Source: Flaviflexus massiliensis | GTDB lineage: Bacteria > Actinomycetota > Actinomycetes > Actinomycetales > Actinomycetaceae | Direction of reading: 5' to 3' | Length of the DNA stretch: 64,000 nt | Assembly (NCBI RefSeq): GCF_001375495.1 | Contig: NZ_LN831058.1 | Location: 248,001-312,000 of the forward strand | Shown: positions 38,184 to 48,235 of the stretch, in pieces | How positions within the stretch are numbered: the stretch's first letter is position 1 | Layout of the letters: each line of letters begins with the position of its first letter | Position numbers and translations under genes: made by a program | Notes under the pieces: model-generated | Databases searched by the model: none | Told to the model about the DNA's origin: nothing | The model's input: the letters and a program-made list of their open reading frames with translations, nothing else

Positions 38184-38963
38184 TCAGCCGAAGCGGCCGG
38201 AGACGTAGTCTTCGGTGTCCTTCTTCGCCGGGTTGGAGAAGATCTTCTCGGTCGTGTCGTACTCGATGAGGTGGCCAGGCTTGCCGGTGCCCTCAATGTT
38301 GAAGAAGCCAGTCATGGAGGACACGCGTGCAGCCTGCTGCATGTTGTGCGTCACTATGACGATGGTGTAATCCTTCTCGAGCTCACGGATGAGGTCCTCG
38401 ATCGCGAGGGTTGAGATCGGGTCAAGTGCCGAGCAGGGCTCGTCCATAAGGAGCACGTCGGGCTTGACGGCGATGGCGCGGGCGATGCAGAGGCGCTGCT
38501 GCTGACCACCGGAGAGGGAGGATCCGGGGCGTCCCAGACGATCCTTCACTTCCTCCCAAAGGTTGGCGCCGCGGAGCGAGAACTCCACCAGGTCGTCAGC
38601 ATCGGACTTGCTCATCTTGCGGGAGTTGAGCTTTGCACCGGCGAGCACGTTGTCGGCAATCGACATGGTCGGGAACGGATTCGCGCGCTGGAACACCATG
38701 CCAACGGATGCGCGAACATCGACCGGGTCAACGCCGGGGCCGTAAATGTTCTTGCCATCGATGATGGCGTCACCCTCGACGCGTGCGCCGGGGATGACCT
38801 CGTGCATACGGTTCAGGGAGCGCAGGAATGTTGACTTGCCGCAACCGGAGGGGCCGATGAGGGCGGTGACGGAGCGGGGTGCGATGTGCATGGTGACATC
38901 TTCAACTGCGAGAAAGTCGCCGTAGTAGATGTTGAGGTTTGAGACATCAATGCCTTGGTTCAC
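38184..38963 (-). CDS. pstB: Phosphate ABC transporter ATP-binding protein
   Basis: 259 residues. It hydrolyses ATP to drive phosphate uptake through PstA/PstC. Walker A is GPSGCGKS, the signature motif is [14 protein letters not shown], and Walker B is [13 protein letters not shown]. The gene is last in pstSCAB. No phoU follows in this window. Confidence 0.95.
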   Translation of the reverse strand: MNQGIDVSNLNIYYGDFLAVEDVTMHIAPRSVTALIGPSGCGKSTFLRSLNRMHEVIPGARVEGDAIIDGKNIYGPGVDPVDVRASVGMVFQRANPFPTMSIADNVLAGAKLNSRKMSKSDADDLVEFSLRGANLWEEVKDRLGRPGSSLSGGQQQRLCIARAIAVKPDVLLMDEPCSALDPISTLAIEDLIRELEKDYTIVIVTHNMQQAARVSSMTGFFNIEGTGKPGHLIEYDTTEKIFSNPAKKDTEDYVSGRFG

Positions 38964-39005
38964 AGGATTTTTCCTTCCACGGGTTCCATTGTGCCGGGTT
39001 ACGGC

Positions 39006-40100
39006 TTACTTTTCGCCCTTTGGCGCGAACGCCTTGGCAATGAATCGGGCAATCAGGTTCAAGATCAGAACGAGAAGAATAAGGGTCAGGGCACCGGACC
39101 AGGCAAGGTCACGTGTCGACTGGTTACTCCATGACGAGTACACGTAGGTCGGCAGGGTTTCCATGTAGCCGGAGAACATGTTCCAGTTGAACACGTTCGT
39201 GGTGCCGGTGGTGATGAGGAGCGGCGCGGTTTCGCCGATGATGCGGGCGATGGCGATGACGACACCGGACACGATGCCGGGCAGCGCGGTGCGCAGCACG
39301 ACCTTGGTGATCGTGCGGGACTTCGTCACGCCAAGCGCATAGGAGGCTTCGCGCAGTTCGTTCGGAACGATCCGGAGCATCTCTTCCGTGTTCCTAATAA
39401 CGATCGGGGTCATGAGTACCACGAGTGCAACCGAACCCATGAAGCCCGTCTTCATCTGCAACGCGGCCGAGGTTCCCACAAAGTATTCGGCAATCGTGGG
39501 GATCATGGCGGCTGCGAACAGGCCCGCAACGATCGAGGGGATACCGGTCATGATGTCGACGAGGAACGTGACAACCTTTGCGAGGGTGCCGCGACCGTAT
39601 TCGACCAGGTAGACGGCGGTCATGATTCCCAGCGGAACAGCAATCAGTGCGGTGGTGCCGGTGATGACGAGCGTTCCGACGAGGGCGTGTCCCGCACCGG
39701 TCACGTGATCGGCAAGGGTGAGGCCGTCGCGGTCGTTGGTGAGGAAGTCCCAGCTGAACTCACTGACACCGGCCTCAACAACCATCCATAGGAGGGAGAG
39801 GAGCGGAGCGACAGCGATGAGGAATGCGGCAACGATCAGGCCGGTCACCATGCGGTCAACCGCGTACCTGCGGCCCTCAACAAGGAAGGAGGTGCCGGTG
39901 GAGATGACCAGGTAGAGAACGAGCGTTAGGACGACGGTCGCGATCGGGGTAGCCCCCTCAAATCCCCACAGTTCGAGGAGGAGGTATGCCAGTCCGGCGG
40001 AGACAAGGACGGCGGCCGCTGTGAACCAGCGCGGTAGGCGCTTGCCGTGGGTCTCCCCTGTCGGGGTGCCCTCGACCTTTTCTGGTGTCAGGGTACTCAT
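39006..40100 (-). CDS. pstA: Phosphate ABC transporter permease PstA
   Basis: 364 residues, six core membrane helices plus an extended N-terminal part containing three additional hydrophobic segments. The permease EAA-type loop is LREASYALGVTKSRTI near residues 255-270. Together with PstC it forms the channel. Its ATG overlaps pstC (ATGA). Confidence 0.93.
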   Translation of the reverse strand: MSTLTPEKVEGTPTGETHGKRLPRWFTAAAVLVSAGLAYLLLELWGFEGATPIATVVLTLVLYLVISTGTSFLVEGRRYAVDRMVTGLIVAAFLIAVAPLLSLLWMVVEAGVSEFSWDFLTNDRDGLTLADHVTGAGHALVGTLVITGTTALIAVPLGIMTAVYLVEYGRGTLAKVVTFLVDIMTGIPSIVAGLFAAAMIPTIAEYFVGTSAALQMKTGFMGSVALVVLMTPIVIRNTEEMLRIVPNELREASYALGVTKSRTITKVVLRTALPGIVSGVVIAIARIIGETAPLLITTGTTNVFNWNMFSGYMETLPTYVYSSWSNQSTRDLAWSGALTLILLVLILNLIARFIAKAFAPKGEK

Positions 40101-41215
40101 GCGTTTGCTCCCGAGAATTCCTTGCGGCGGTTAACAATACCGCGGGCAATGAAGTTGACGACGAAGGTGAGCGCGAACAGGAGCAAACCGAGTGCGATCA
40201 GGAAGGGCTGTTCGAGCGAAGGATTGTCTGCCGTGCCGGCACTGGCTTCGGGCCAGTGGAGGGCGATGCGGGAGGCAATCGTCGAGTGCTGTCCGACGGA
40301 GAAGATATCGAAGTTGACCTGGAGGCCGGCCGACAGAACCATGAGCACGGCCATGGTCTCACCGAGTGCGCGACCAAGTCCCAGCATGGCTGCGGAGACC
40401 ATGCCGGAGCGGCCCATAGGCAGCACGGTCATGGTGATCATTTCCCACCGGGTGGCACCGAGTGCCATCGCAGCCTCTTCCTGAAGGCGGGGGGTCTGGA
40501 TGAAGACTTCGCGGCACAGAGAGGTGATGATCGGCAGAACCATGATGGCGAGAATGATCGATGCCATCGCAATGTTACGTGCGGGACCGGCAGCGACACT
40601 GAGCGTATCCGGGTTGATCGGCCACCACTCCCACTTCTCAGCCGCATAGTTCAGGCCTGGGAAACCACCGCTCCACACAACTTCACCATCAACGGTTTCA
40701 CCCTCGCCGGTGAAGAATACGACGATGGGACGAATGTAGTCTTCGATCCAGGTGAAGATGGGCTTCATCAGTGGCTCAAGTGTCCACATACCCCACATAC
40801 CGAAGATAATGGAAGGGATCGCGGCAAGTAGGTCAATCACGTAGCCGAGCGCCTGCGAAAGCCTGCGCGGAGCGTAGTGCGAAATGAAGAGGGCGATACC
40901 GATCGCAAGCGGAACGGCAATCGCGAGCGCCATGAGGGCCGACAGGACGGTGCCGAACAGCGCACGTGCCGCGAATCCCCAGAAGGTCAGCTGCTCACCG
41001 CCAATGCGAGAGAAGCCCACCTCCTGCGCGATTTCTTCATTGGAGGCCGTGTAGACCTGGTAGGACTGCAAAAGCAAGAAGAACGCGACAGCACCCAGGA
41101 GCAGGAGAATAGCGATTCCCGCGCCGTAGGCGAAGCCTTTGAAAGCCTTGTCCCCACTGGAACCGACTGACCTCTTAGGCTTCTTTGTCTCGTCTCTCGT
41201 TGTCACTGTAGACAC
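40097..41215 (-). CDS. pstC: Phosphate ABC transporter permease PstC
   Basis: 372 residues with six core helices, a polar Lys-rich N-terminus and the EAA loop EEAAMALGATRWEMI near residues 240-255. A long loop about 130-200 is external. It pairs with PstA. It starts 85 bp after pstS, separated by a hairpin. Confidence 0.93.
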   Translation of the reverse strand: MSTVTTRDETKKPKRSVGSSGDKAFKGFAYGAGIAILLLLGAVAFFLLLQSYQVYTASNEEIAQEVGFSRIGGEQLTFWGFAARALFGTVLSALMALAIAVPLAIGIALFISHYAPRRLSQALGYVIDLLAAIPSIIFGMWGMWTLEPLMKPIFTWIEDYIRPIVVFFTGEGETVDGEVVWSGGFPGLNYAAEKWEWWPINPDTLSVAAGPARNIAMASIILAIMVLPIITSLCREVFIQTPRLQEEAAMALGATRWEMITMTVLPMGRSGMVSAAMLGLGRALGETMAVLMVLSAGLQVNFDIFSVGQHSTIASRIALHWPEASAGTADNPSLEQPFLIALGLLLFALTFVVNFIARGIVNRRKEFSGANA

Positions 41216-41242
41216 GCGAAACTCCTTTGGTTAAACCCTAAA

Positions 41243-41269
41243 GGCGGGCTGGCCAGAAGCCAGCCCGCC
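41243..41269 (-). terminator. Intra-operon hairpin between pstS and pstC
   Basis: An 11-bp perfect stem (GGCGGGCTGGC at 41243-41253 with GCCAGCCCGCC at 41259-41269) lies between pstS and pstC; on the minus strand TTTAGGG follows. It could be a partial terminator or mRNA stabiliser giving more PstS than permease. Confidence 0.6.
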
Positions 41270-41300
41270 ATCAGGCAACTATATTGTGCAACGACGCCGA

Positions 41301-42539
41301 TTACTCGGTGACGATGGCGTCAATCGCAGCGAAGACGCGGGACTGCAGCTCGTCGGAGATGGGTGCGTTACCGCCGTTAGCCTGAGCCGAGAACTCCTGG
41401 CCCTCGTCGGAAGCCATGTAGGTGAGGTAGCCCTTGACGTTGGCTGCTTCCTGAGCATCTTCGTACTCGGTGCAAGCAACGATGTAGGAGATCATGACAA
41501 CCGGGTATGCGCCCTCGATCGAGCCGTCGCGCTTGAGGTCAACGGTGAGGATCTTGTCGGTCGCATCGTCGGTTGCTTCGGAGCCGTCAACAATCGCAGC
41601 TGCTGCCTCGGGAGAGTAGGAGAGCCACTCGCCGTTCACGTCAACGTTAGCTGCGCCGAGGTCACCGATCTGCGAAGCGTCAGCGTAGGTGATGGCACCT
41701 TCGGTCTGAGCGGTCAGGTCGACAACACCGTTGGTCTTCTCAGCGGACTGGGTGCCCGAGATCGGCCACACGTCTTCAGCCTCGTAGGGCCATGCCTCTT
41801 CACCAGCGGATTCGATGATGTACTGGACGAAGTTCTCGGTGGTACCGGAGTCGTCAGCGCGGTTGACCGGGACGATTTCGAGGTCGGGGAGCTCAACATC
41901 CGGGTTGTCGGCAACGATAGCGTCGTCGTTCCAGTTGGTGATCTCACCGGAGAAGATCGCTGCGATGTTCTCGGGCGACAGGTTGAGGGAGTCAACGCCG
42001 GGCAGGTTGTAAGCAATGGCGATGGGCGAGATGTAGAGCGGGAGCTCGAGGATCTCTGCGCCACAGCGCTGCTCTGCTGCTGCGATCTCTTCCTCGTCGA
42101 GGATCGAGTCGGTGCCAGCGAAGGAAACTGCGCCACCAATGAACTGCTCGCGGCCGGTACCGGAACCGGTCGGGTTGTAGTTGATGGTCACGCCGTAGTC
42201 AGACGAGAAGGAGTCACGCCATGCCTGCTGAGCGTTCTGCTGCGAGGAAGCACCGGAGCCGTTGAGCGAACCGGAAACGCCCAGGTCTTCGATCGCGGTG
42301 GGTGCCTCGGAGGACCCGGTGGTGCCTTCGGACTCTTCCTCGGTAGCGTCTTCCGACGTATCCTCGGTGGTCTCTTGGGCCTCTTCCTCGGTGGTCTCTT
42401 CAGCCGAAGTTTCCTCTGCTGACGTCTCCTCGGTGTTGTCGGAGTCGTCGGAGCAGGCGGTCAGTGTGATTGCAAGGGCGCCGGCGAGTGCGAGCGATGC
42501 AGCCTTGCGGGAACGGGTGATGTTCACGGTCGTTTCCAT
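41301..42539 (-). CDS. pstS: Phosphate ABC transporter substrate-binding lipoprotein PstS
   Basis: 412 residues. A lipobox LTAC (cleavage before C29 or so) makes it a lipoprotein. A Glu/Thr/Ser-rich acidic linker (about 30-80, EETSAEE repeats) precedes the phosphate-binding domain, with GSGASSQQNA and SGTTENF as phosphate-contact loops. It is the first gene of pstSCAB and has a PHO-box-like repeat upstream. Confidence 0.94.
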   Translation of the reverse strand: METTVNITRSRKAASLALAGALAITLTACSDDSDNTEETSAEETSAEETTEEEAQETTEDTSEDATEEESEGTTGSSEAPTAIEDLGVSGSLNGSGASSQQNAQQAWRDSFSSDYGVTINYNPTGSGTGREQFIGGAVSFAGTDSILDEEEIAAAEQRCGAEILELPLYISPIAIAYNLPGVDSLNLSPENIAAIFSGEITNWNDDAIVADNPDVELPDLEIVPVNRADDSGTTENFVQYIIESAGEEAWPYEAEDVWPISGTQSAEKTNGVVDLTAQTEGAITYADASQIGDLGAANVDVNGEWLSYSPEAAAAIVDGSEATDDATDKILTVDLKRDGSIEGAYPVVMISYIVACTEYEDAQEAANVKGYLTYMASDEGQEFSAQANGGNAPISDELQSRVFAAIDAIVTE

Positions 42540-42622
42540 CCTTTGGATTAGTTCTGGGCGAGCGCGAAGCTCTGGACCACGATCTACGGTAAACGTGCAG
42601 GGTGACCAACGAACCCCGTTAC

Positions 42623-42644
42623 GGTTAACAGTTGGTTAACAGTT
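42623..42644 (-). promoter_or_regulatory. PHO-box-like direct repeat upstream of pstS
   Basis: On the plus strand GGTTAACAGTT occurs twice in tandem, exactly 11 bp apart (42623 and 42634). PhoP-type regulators of actinobacteria bind 11-bp direct repeats. It ends 84 bp upstream of the pstS start. Position and repeat length fit phosphate control well. Confidence 0.7.
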
Positions 42645-42690
42645 CCGTGAATCAGCTCACCAAACACGGCGTTACCCGGGCAAAACGCCA

Positions 42691-43668
42691 CTAAATGGAT
42701 GGGCGGAGTTTTTCGAGGGCCACGATTCGTGCCTTCCTCCCCTTGCGTCCGGACACGTGAGCGATGAGAGCCTCCCCGGTCTGCAGCCAGGGATCTTCCT
42801 TCGGCACCTGCTTCATGACGGAGTGCGGTGCCCGATCCTTGAAGGCCTCCACGATCGTCGGGAGGGTTGGTCGGTGCGCGCACAGCGCGACCGGCGCCTC
42901 GTTTACTCGGAGCAGTTCATCAATGAGCCGGTAGACGGGTCGCTGCTTCTTTTCGTGCGCTGCCTCGGTCAGTGAGTCATGGGTTTCGATCTCGATTCCC
43001 ATGGCCTGCCGGTAGGGCTGCAGGGTTGCCACGCACCGCTCCCACGGTGAGGAAACGAGGCGGGTGACGCCGTAGGCGGATAGCAGCGGGATCATTTCCT
43101 TCGCCATCTTCTCCCCCGCAGGCGTCAGTGGCCGAGTATCTTCCGAACCCTTTCCCTTCTTCCACGCGGAACGTTTCATGGCGCGGCTGTGCCGCACAAC
43201 AATGAGGGTCCAGGTTTTAAGCTTGTCGTCGTTGTTCTGGTCAACAAGTTTCCCCAGCAGGTCACGGTCCGACTCCCGGGTTAATTTGTCGAACGCACGG
43301 TCAGCCTGCACCCATTCGACCCTGTCAACCTCGGTAGTCTTTGCGGGGGCGACGTGGGGGCGCACCTTGAACAGTTTCGTGTTCGGGGAGAGCGGTTGGG
43401 CCGCCCAGTAGTGGGTGGTTTTCTTCCGCCCATCCCCCAACCGGTACGTCACGTTGCCGAGCGGTTGCCCAAGAAAGATCGGAACCCCGGTCTCTTCCTC
43501 TACCTCGCGGATCGCAGCAACAGGAATGTCCTCCCCGTTGTTGAGCTTCCCCTTCGGTATCGACCAGTCATCGTAGGAGGGTCGGTGAATGAGAAGAACT
43601 TCAAGCTTCCGGTTGTGGATGCGCCACACCACGGCACCAGCCGCAACAACGTCGGGCTTTGAACTCAA
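42691..43668 (-). CDS. Nudix hydrolase fused to histidine phosphatase (MutT1-like)
   Basis: 325 residues. The N-terminal Nudix domain has [22 protein letters not shown] at about 40-61, and the C-terminal half is a histidine phosphatase with VVRHSRA (phospho-His) at about 163-169. Mycobacterial MutT1 has this two-domain form and hydrolyses 8-oxo-dGTP and diadenosine polyphosphates. The TTG start overlaps the ppk stop (TTGA), linking it to polyphosphate metabolism. Confidence 0.88.
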   Translation of the reverse strand: MSSKPDVVAAGAVVWRIHNRKLEVLLIHRPSYDDWSIPKGKLNNGEDIPVAAIREVEEETGVPIFLGQPLGNVTYRLGDGRKKTTHYWAAQPLSPNTKLFKVRPHVAPAKTTEVDRVEWVQADRAFDKLTRESDRDLLGKLVDQNNDDKLKTWTLIVVRHSRAMKRSAWKKGKGSEDTRPLTPAGEKMAKEMIPLLSAYGVTRLVSSPWERCVATLQPYRQAMGIEIETHDSLTEAAHEKKQRPVYRLIDELLRVNEAPVALCAHRPTLPTIVEAFKDRAPHSVMKQVPKEDPWLQTGEALIAHVSGRKGRKARIVALEKLRPSI

Positions 43669-45995
43669 TTCTTCACCCGTGCTCGAGCGTTCTTCATGAG
43701 GAGCTCCTGGATATCAGCGAGAGCCCGCCCCTCATCATCCTTGTTGACTCGGCGCCACCCATCGGCCCCGAGATGCCAGGAGGAGGTGCCATCATCGGTC
43801 GCAATATCGAGCAGTTCGAGGAGGCGCACGATCTGACCGGGGTCGATGATCTTGATGAGTGCCTCGACCCTGCGGTCCAGGTTGCGATGCATGAGGTCGG
43901 CCGAGCCGATGAACACATCCGGGTCACCACCGTTGTGGAACGCGAAGATCCGAGAATGCTCGAGAAACCTTCCAAGAATTGACCGGACCTTAATGTTGTC
44001 CGAGAGTCCGGGGATGCCCGCGCGGAGCGCACAGATGCCGCGGACCTGGATCGAAACGGGAACACCGGCTTGCGATGCTCGGTACAGGGCGTCGATCAGC
44101 TTCTCGTCAACAAGGGAGTTGACCTTGATCTTGACCCAGGCTTCCTTGCCCGCCTGCTTGTTGGCGATCTCCCGTTCGATGCGCTCAAGCAGTCCGGGGC
44201 GGACCGTGCGGGGCGCGACCAGGAGACGGTGGAACTTGGTCCTCGGAGCATAGCCCGACAGCTGGTTGAAGAGCCTGGTCAGGTCCTGACCAACATCCCG
44301 GTTCGAGGTGAGCAAGCCAAGGTCTTCGTAACCGCGTGCGGTCTTCGAATGGTAGTTACCGGTGCCGACGTGGCAGTAGCGGCGTAGCCCGTCTTCTTCC
44401 TGACGGACAACAAGGCACAGCTTGCAGTGGGTTTTGAGCCCAACAATGCCGTACACGACGTGCACGCCGGCCTGCTCGAGCTTGCGTGCCCACTCGATGT
44501 TCGCGGCCTCGTCGAAACGGGCCTTGATCTCAACAATCGCGAGAACCTGCTTGCCGAGGCGGGCCGCCTTGATGAGGGAGTCAACGATCGGGGAGTCACC
44601 GGAGGTGCGGTACAGGGTCTGCTTGATCGCCAGCACCTTCGGATCCGCAGCCGCCTGCGCGATGAACTGCTGCACCGAGGTCGCGAACGAATCGTAGGGG
44701 TGATGAAGGAGGATGTCCCGTTCCTTGATGACGTCGAAGAAGTTCGTGGGCGTCGAGGACTCCACGTCCGCGAGGCCGCGTGCCGTGACGGGCACAAACT
44801 TCTTGTACTTCAGTTCGGGGCGATCCAGGTCGTGAATGACGTTGAGCCCGGTCAGGTCGAGCGGTGCAGGCAGTCGGAACACGTCGGATTCACGCACGTC
44901 CAGTTCCGTCATGAGGAGGTTGAGGACGTGATCGGAAATGCCCTCGGCAACTTCCAGGCGCACGGCGGGGCCGAAACGGCGCCTCATAAGCTCCTTCTCG
45001 AGCGCGGTCAGGAGGTTCTCTGCATCGTCCTCTTCCACCTCCACGTCCTCGTTGCGGGTGACACGGAAGGTGTCGTATTCGACGACCTCCATCCCCGGGA
45101 ACAGGGTATCAAGGTGGGCACCGATGATTTCTTCCAGGGGAACGAAAGAGGTCTTGCCGGTCATGAGCGACACATCTTCCGGATCGAAGGACCGTCCCTC
45201 CTCGTCGATCGCAATAAACCTGGGAAGCAGGGGCGGAACCTTGACGCGCGCGAAGTGCTCCTTGCCGGTACTGGGATTGCGAACAACAACCGCGAGGTTG
45301 AGGGAGAGCCCGGAAATGTAGGGGAAGGGATGGGCCGGGTCAACGGCAAGCGGGGTGAGAACCGGGAAAATATCGGACCGGAACATCTTCCGCAGTCCCT
45401 CGTGCTGGTGCGGCTCCAGCTGCTCCCAGTGCACGATGTCGATACCTTCGGATGCGAGCTTCGGTTGCACATCATTGGCGAACACCTGGGAGTGCCGCCA
45501 CATGAGTTCCTTCGCGGTCTCAGTGATGCCCTCAAGAACCTGGCGCGGGGAAAGCCCCGAAGCCGAAGGAACAGCGAGACCGGTTGCGATGCGTCGCTTG
45601 AGGCCTGCCACTCGCACCATGAAGTATTCGTCGAGGTTGGAGGCAAAGATTGCGAGGAACCAGGCGCGCTCCAGGAGCGGCAATTCCTCGTCTTCAGCCT
45701 GTTCAAGAACGCGCGCGTTGAATGCGAGCCAGCTCAGTTCACGGTCGGCAAACCTGCCGTCCGGAAGATCATCGGGCTCCTCGCCCTCACTCTGGTCTTC
45801 CAGCTGAGCGGCAAGCGATGCGAGGGGAACGGGGGAACCGGTCCTGGCCGCGGCACGAACGCGTGCCCTGCGGGCAAGCTCGTCCTCGGTATCCGTCACC
45901 TGTTCCGTCTCCTCCTCAACCTCGTCTTCAATGTCGACGAAGTCTTCCTGGTCATCACGGCTGTCCTCAACCGAGGATCGAAGTTCACTCTCCAT
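43665..45995 (-). CDS. ppk: Polyphosphate kinase
   Basis: 776 residues, PPK1 type. It polymerises the gamma-phosphate of ATP into polyphosphate. An acidic N-terminal extension (about 1-45) precedes the PPK_N domain. Catalytic His motifs include [20 protein letters not shown] and the second site [17 protein letters not shown]. The Nudix-phosphatase gene follows with overlap. Placement near the pst operon is consistent with phosphate storage, though no shared promoter is evident. Confidence 0.94.
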   Translation of the reverse strand: MESELRSSVEDSRDDQEDFVDIEDEVEEETEQVTDTEDELARRARVRAAARTGSPVPLASLAAQLEDQSEGEEPDDLPDGRFADRELSWLAFNARVLEQAEDEELPLLERAWFLAIFASNLDEYFMVRVAGLKRRIATGLAVPSASGLSPRQVLEGITETAKELMWRHSQVFANDVQPKLASEGIDIVHWEQLEPHQHEGLRKMFRSDIFPVLTPLAVDPAHPFPYISGLSLNLAVVVRNPSTGKEHFARVKVPPLLPRFIAIDEEGRSFDPEDVSLMTGKTSFVPLEEIIGAHLDTLFPGMEVVEYDTFRVTRNEDVEVEEDDAENLLTALEKELMRRRFGPAVRLEVAEGISDHVLNLLMTELDVRESDVFRLPAPLDLTGLNVIHDLDRPELKYKKFVPVTARGLADVESSTPTNFFDVIKERDILLHHPYDSFATSVQQFIAQAAADPKVLAIKQTLYRTSGDSPIVDSLIKAARLGKQVLAIVEIKARFDEAANIEWARKLEQAGVHVVYGIVGLKTHCKLCLVVRQEEDGLRRYCHVGTGNYHSKTARGYEDLGLLTSNRDVGQDLTRLFNQLSGYAPRTKFHRLLVAPRTVRPGLLERIEREIANKQAGKEAWVKIKVNSLVDEKLIDALYRASQAGVPVSIQVRGICALRAGIPGLSDNIKVRSILGRFLEHSRIFAFHNGGDPDVFIGSADLMHRNLDRRVEALIKIIDPGQIVRLLELLDIATDDGTSSWHLGADGWRRVNKDDEGRALADIQELLMKNARARVKN

Positions 45996-46041
45996 GTTCG
46001 GTATTCTCCTACCTTTGGGTTAACTGCACGTGACCGGCACC

Positions 46042-46848
46042 CTATGATGACATTTCGTATTGGATATCGCTTCGCGCGAGCGAGAATCCGGCCCGCTCGT
46101 AGGTGGCCAGAGCCGGAATGTTATCACCCTCAACGTAGAGCATGACGCGGTCGGCACCGCCTTCGGACAGGTCAGCAAGGGTGTGCGCTGTTAACCAACC
46201 GCCCAGGCCCCTGCCCTGCCATTCCGGGTCCACACCGAGCACGTAGAGTTCGGCGGGGTCACGCTGGATCCAGTAGTAGCCGACAACCTTCCCGTCAGAT
46301 TCGGCCAACTGGATTTCCCCACCTGACTTCTCCACATCCTCCGCCACCATCTGCCCCTGCTCCGGGTGGTCCACAAAGGCCCGAGCATTAACGTCCACAA
46401 GCGCGTGAACATCGGCTTCCGTGTAGGGGCGCAGAGTGACATCGCTGCGGGATTCGGGACGCGGTGAGCGCAGGAGTTCTTTCGAGAGCTGACGGAGCTC
46501 ACGAACCGGCTCAAGCCTTGCCTTTCCGGCAAGGGCTGCCGCCACCGGTAGGTTCCCGTGCGACCAGAGCCTCATCGGGTTGACGGTTGATGCCACGTGG
46601 GTGACAACGTCGTATCCGATTCCCTGCTGGCGGAAGTCGGGATGTACGGCAAGTTCACTCCCTTCCTTCCCGATGACCGCGAGCGCGATGAGCTTGTCCT
46701 CGTAGATTGCGAAGTAGCGGGCGGCACGATCCTCGGCAACGTCCCGGTGGGAGGCCTCACCAAAGGCCTCGACACCATCGTGTTCTTCAACGAGAGCCGC
46801 AAATGCCTTGAACTCGGCCATATCGGGCCGGGCGGTTGATACTCGCAT
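46042..46848 (-). CDS. mshD: Mycothiol synthase (MshD)
   Basis: 268 residues with two GNAT domains in tandem, as in MshD, which acetylates Cys-GlcN-Ins with acetyl-CoA to finish mycothiol. The active second domain has YVLGVDPEWQGRGLGGWL as its acetyl-CoA loop (about 202-219), and YERAGF near the end. The N-terminal domain keeps LAVHPDFRQQGIG. The start overlaps the stop of the upstream unknown gene (TGATG). Mycothiol is restricted to actinobacteria, supporting the assignment of the organism. Confidence 0.9.
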   Translation of the reverse strand: MRVSTARPDMAEFKAFAALVEEHDGVEAFGEASHRDVAEDRAARYFAIYEDKLIALAVIGKEGSELAVHPDFRQQGIGYDVVTHVASTVNPMRLWSHGNLPVAAALAGKARLEPVRELRQLSKELLRSPRPESRSDVTLRPYTEADVHALVDVNARAFVDHPEQGQMVAEDVEKSGGEIQLAESDGKVVGYYWIQRDPAELYVLGVDPEWQGRGLGGWLTAHTLADLSEGGADRVMLYVEGDNIPALATYERAGFSLARSDIQYEMSS

Positions 46849-47456
46849 CAGTCAAGCCTCCCATCGGCAAAGAGAACGGTCGCTTCGGCCAGTTCACGGG
46901 CCGTCACGAGCAGTGCTTCGTTTCGTCTTGTCACCTGGGTGGCAAGGGCGTGGTTATCGGACGCGATCCACACGGCATCCAAGTCTCCAAGGAAGGAGGC
47001 AAAGCGCGCAGAGTCGTGAAGAAGACTCTGGAAGTCTCCGGCCCCAATCCCTTCGAAGACCGCGACCCAGCGGGCCCGGATCGAATCAGGGTTTCCGGGG
47101 AGAGCATCCTGCTCTTCTCCCTGCATGGCAACCGAGGCAGCGTAGCGGCGAGCAACATCGGATGGTTCGCGGCGGATCCATTCAGCTAGCAGGTAGCCGC
47201 GCCACATGGCGCCAGCAAGGGTGTCGGCAGGCGCGCGGACCCAGGCTTCAGCGACGAGGTCAATGCCTTCTGAGGCAATGAGTTCGAGGACTCGTTCTCG
47301 CACGTCATCGTCAATATTTTGGCGGCTATCGGTGGGAACAAGGGCTTGAGCCGAGACGTGAGCCAGTTCCGAGCTAAAGGCCGGATCTGGTTCACCCGTC
47401 AAGTACTCAACCTGTTCCGGGTCGATTTGGGCGGGGCGCCGTGGACGCTTATTCAT
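46848..47456 (-). CDS. Hypothetical protein upstream of mshD
   Basis: About 202 residues. I do not recognise the family. It is predicted cytosolic and mostly alpha-helical, with a Pro/Arg-rich start (NKRPRRPAQI). I chose the ATG at 47456, preceded by GGAGG; an ATG at 47504 would add 16 residues. Its stop overlaps the mshD start (TGATG), so the two are co-translated. Confidence 0.65.
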   Translation of the reverse strand: MNKRPRRPAQIDPEQVEYLTGEPDPAFSSELAHVSAQALVPTDSRQNIDDDVRERVLELIASEGIDLVAEAWVRAPADTLAGAMWRGYLLAEWIRREPSDVARRYAASVAMQGEEQDALPGNPDSIRARWVAVFEGIGAGDFQSLLHDSARFASFLGDLDAVWIASDNHALATQVTRRNEALLVTARELAEATVLFADGRLD

Positions 47457-47575
47457 GGGGTCCTCCATCAACGAAAACTGTCTTTCCTTATTGTCCCTCA
47501 TCACACCCTGCAGGTGTAGGACCTTCCTGACCCAATTGAAGTGCTACCATGATTCCTGGCTCATTTTGGAGCCAG

Positions 47576-47647
47576 GGGCCTCTAGCTCAATGGTAGAGCT
47601 CCGGACTTTTAATCCGTAGGTTATGGGTTCGAATCCCATGGGGCCTA
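47576..47647 (+). tRNA. tRNA-Lys (anticodon TTT), integration site
   Basis: A cloverleaf can be drawn: acceptor GGGCCTC (47576-47582) with GGGGCCT (47640-47646), D-arm GCTC/GAGC, anticodon loop CTTTTAA with TTT at 47608-47610, T-arm ATGGG-TTCGAAT-CCCAT, and discriminator A at 47647. No CCA is encoded. The T-loop onward is duplicated at 53944, marking this tRNA as the attachment site of the element to its right. Confidence 0.9.
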
Positions 47648-47665
47648 CCCCGGCTTTCCCCCGGT
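47628..47665. repeat. attL direct repeat
   Basis: The 29 bases from TTCGAATCC through CCCCGGCTT (47628-47656) are identical to 53944-53972. After one mismatch (T versus A) eight further bases match (CCCCCGGT, 47658-47665). The repeat spans the T-loop, 3' acceptor end and the start of the tRNA terminator, as expected for a tRNA-targeted tyrosine recombinase. Confidence 0.9.
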
Positions 47666-48235
47666 ATTGCAACGATATGCGAGCCGGGGGAATAGCATTT
47701 ATGAGGCGCGGCGAACGTACGGCGAACAGTGGGAACACTTCGCCTGGCAATCCTCGAGTTGTCCCACCACCCACAACCACGATGACAACCACGATGACAA
47801 CCGAGCCAACAACCGCAAGCGCAACCGAGACGATCACCAGGAAGCGCCGTAAGCACTAGGCCCTGGGCCACGTCTCCCCCTCCCGACCTCCATCACACAA
47901 CCGCGGGATAGCAGGTCCTGTTCTACGACCGCCCGGAGGTTTCAATTTCCTGGCCCACTCCCCGACAAGGGATGACCTTTCCTTGTCCTGGCAATGATTA
48001 ACCGGTTCAGACAGGCCCGTATCCGTAACACTGATTCCAGCCGAGTAGCGCCCCCGGTTTGTCATACCGGTCTGACATACCCGTGAGTGAAAGCCGCACT
48101 ATGCCGCGGGAGTGTCCAGGAGAGGGCACGCGGGGACCCTCCCCCTCCCTCTCAGATCAGGGCTCTATTTCTGCCTCCGCCGGCTGAAAGAATGGAAGGC
48201 GGGAGACGTAAAGGAAACCTATAAGGGCAGGAAAC
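47648..48235 (+). other. Left end of the element, no convincing gene
   Basis: It begins with the imported stem CCCCCGG/CCGGGGG just after the tRNA. A tandem 12-bp repeat ACCACGATGACA occurs twice near 47777-47800. Short frames in the area are rich in Thr or Val and run over the tRNA, so I do not call them. The rest shows nothing recognisable. The region probably contains the phage-packaging or transcription start of the terminase-like gene. Confidence 0.4.

Noticed and set aside
44427-46145. Long frame antisense to ppk
   Set aside because: PPK1 is certain on the minus strand; the antisense frame has no family features.
47640-47646. G-U at the end of the tRNA-Lys acceptor as evidence of a pseudo-tRNA
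   Set aside because: The same first-pair wobble is seen in tRNA-Glu here, and all other arms pair well.
47544-47837. Small hydrophobic minus-strand frame
   Set aside because: It runs through tRNA-Lys and the attL repeat and is Val-rich because of a Thr/Val codon tandem repeat.
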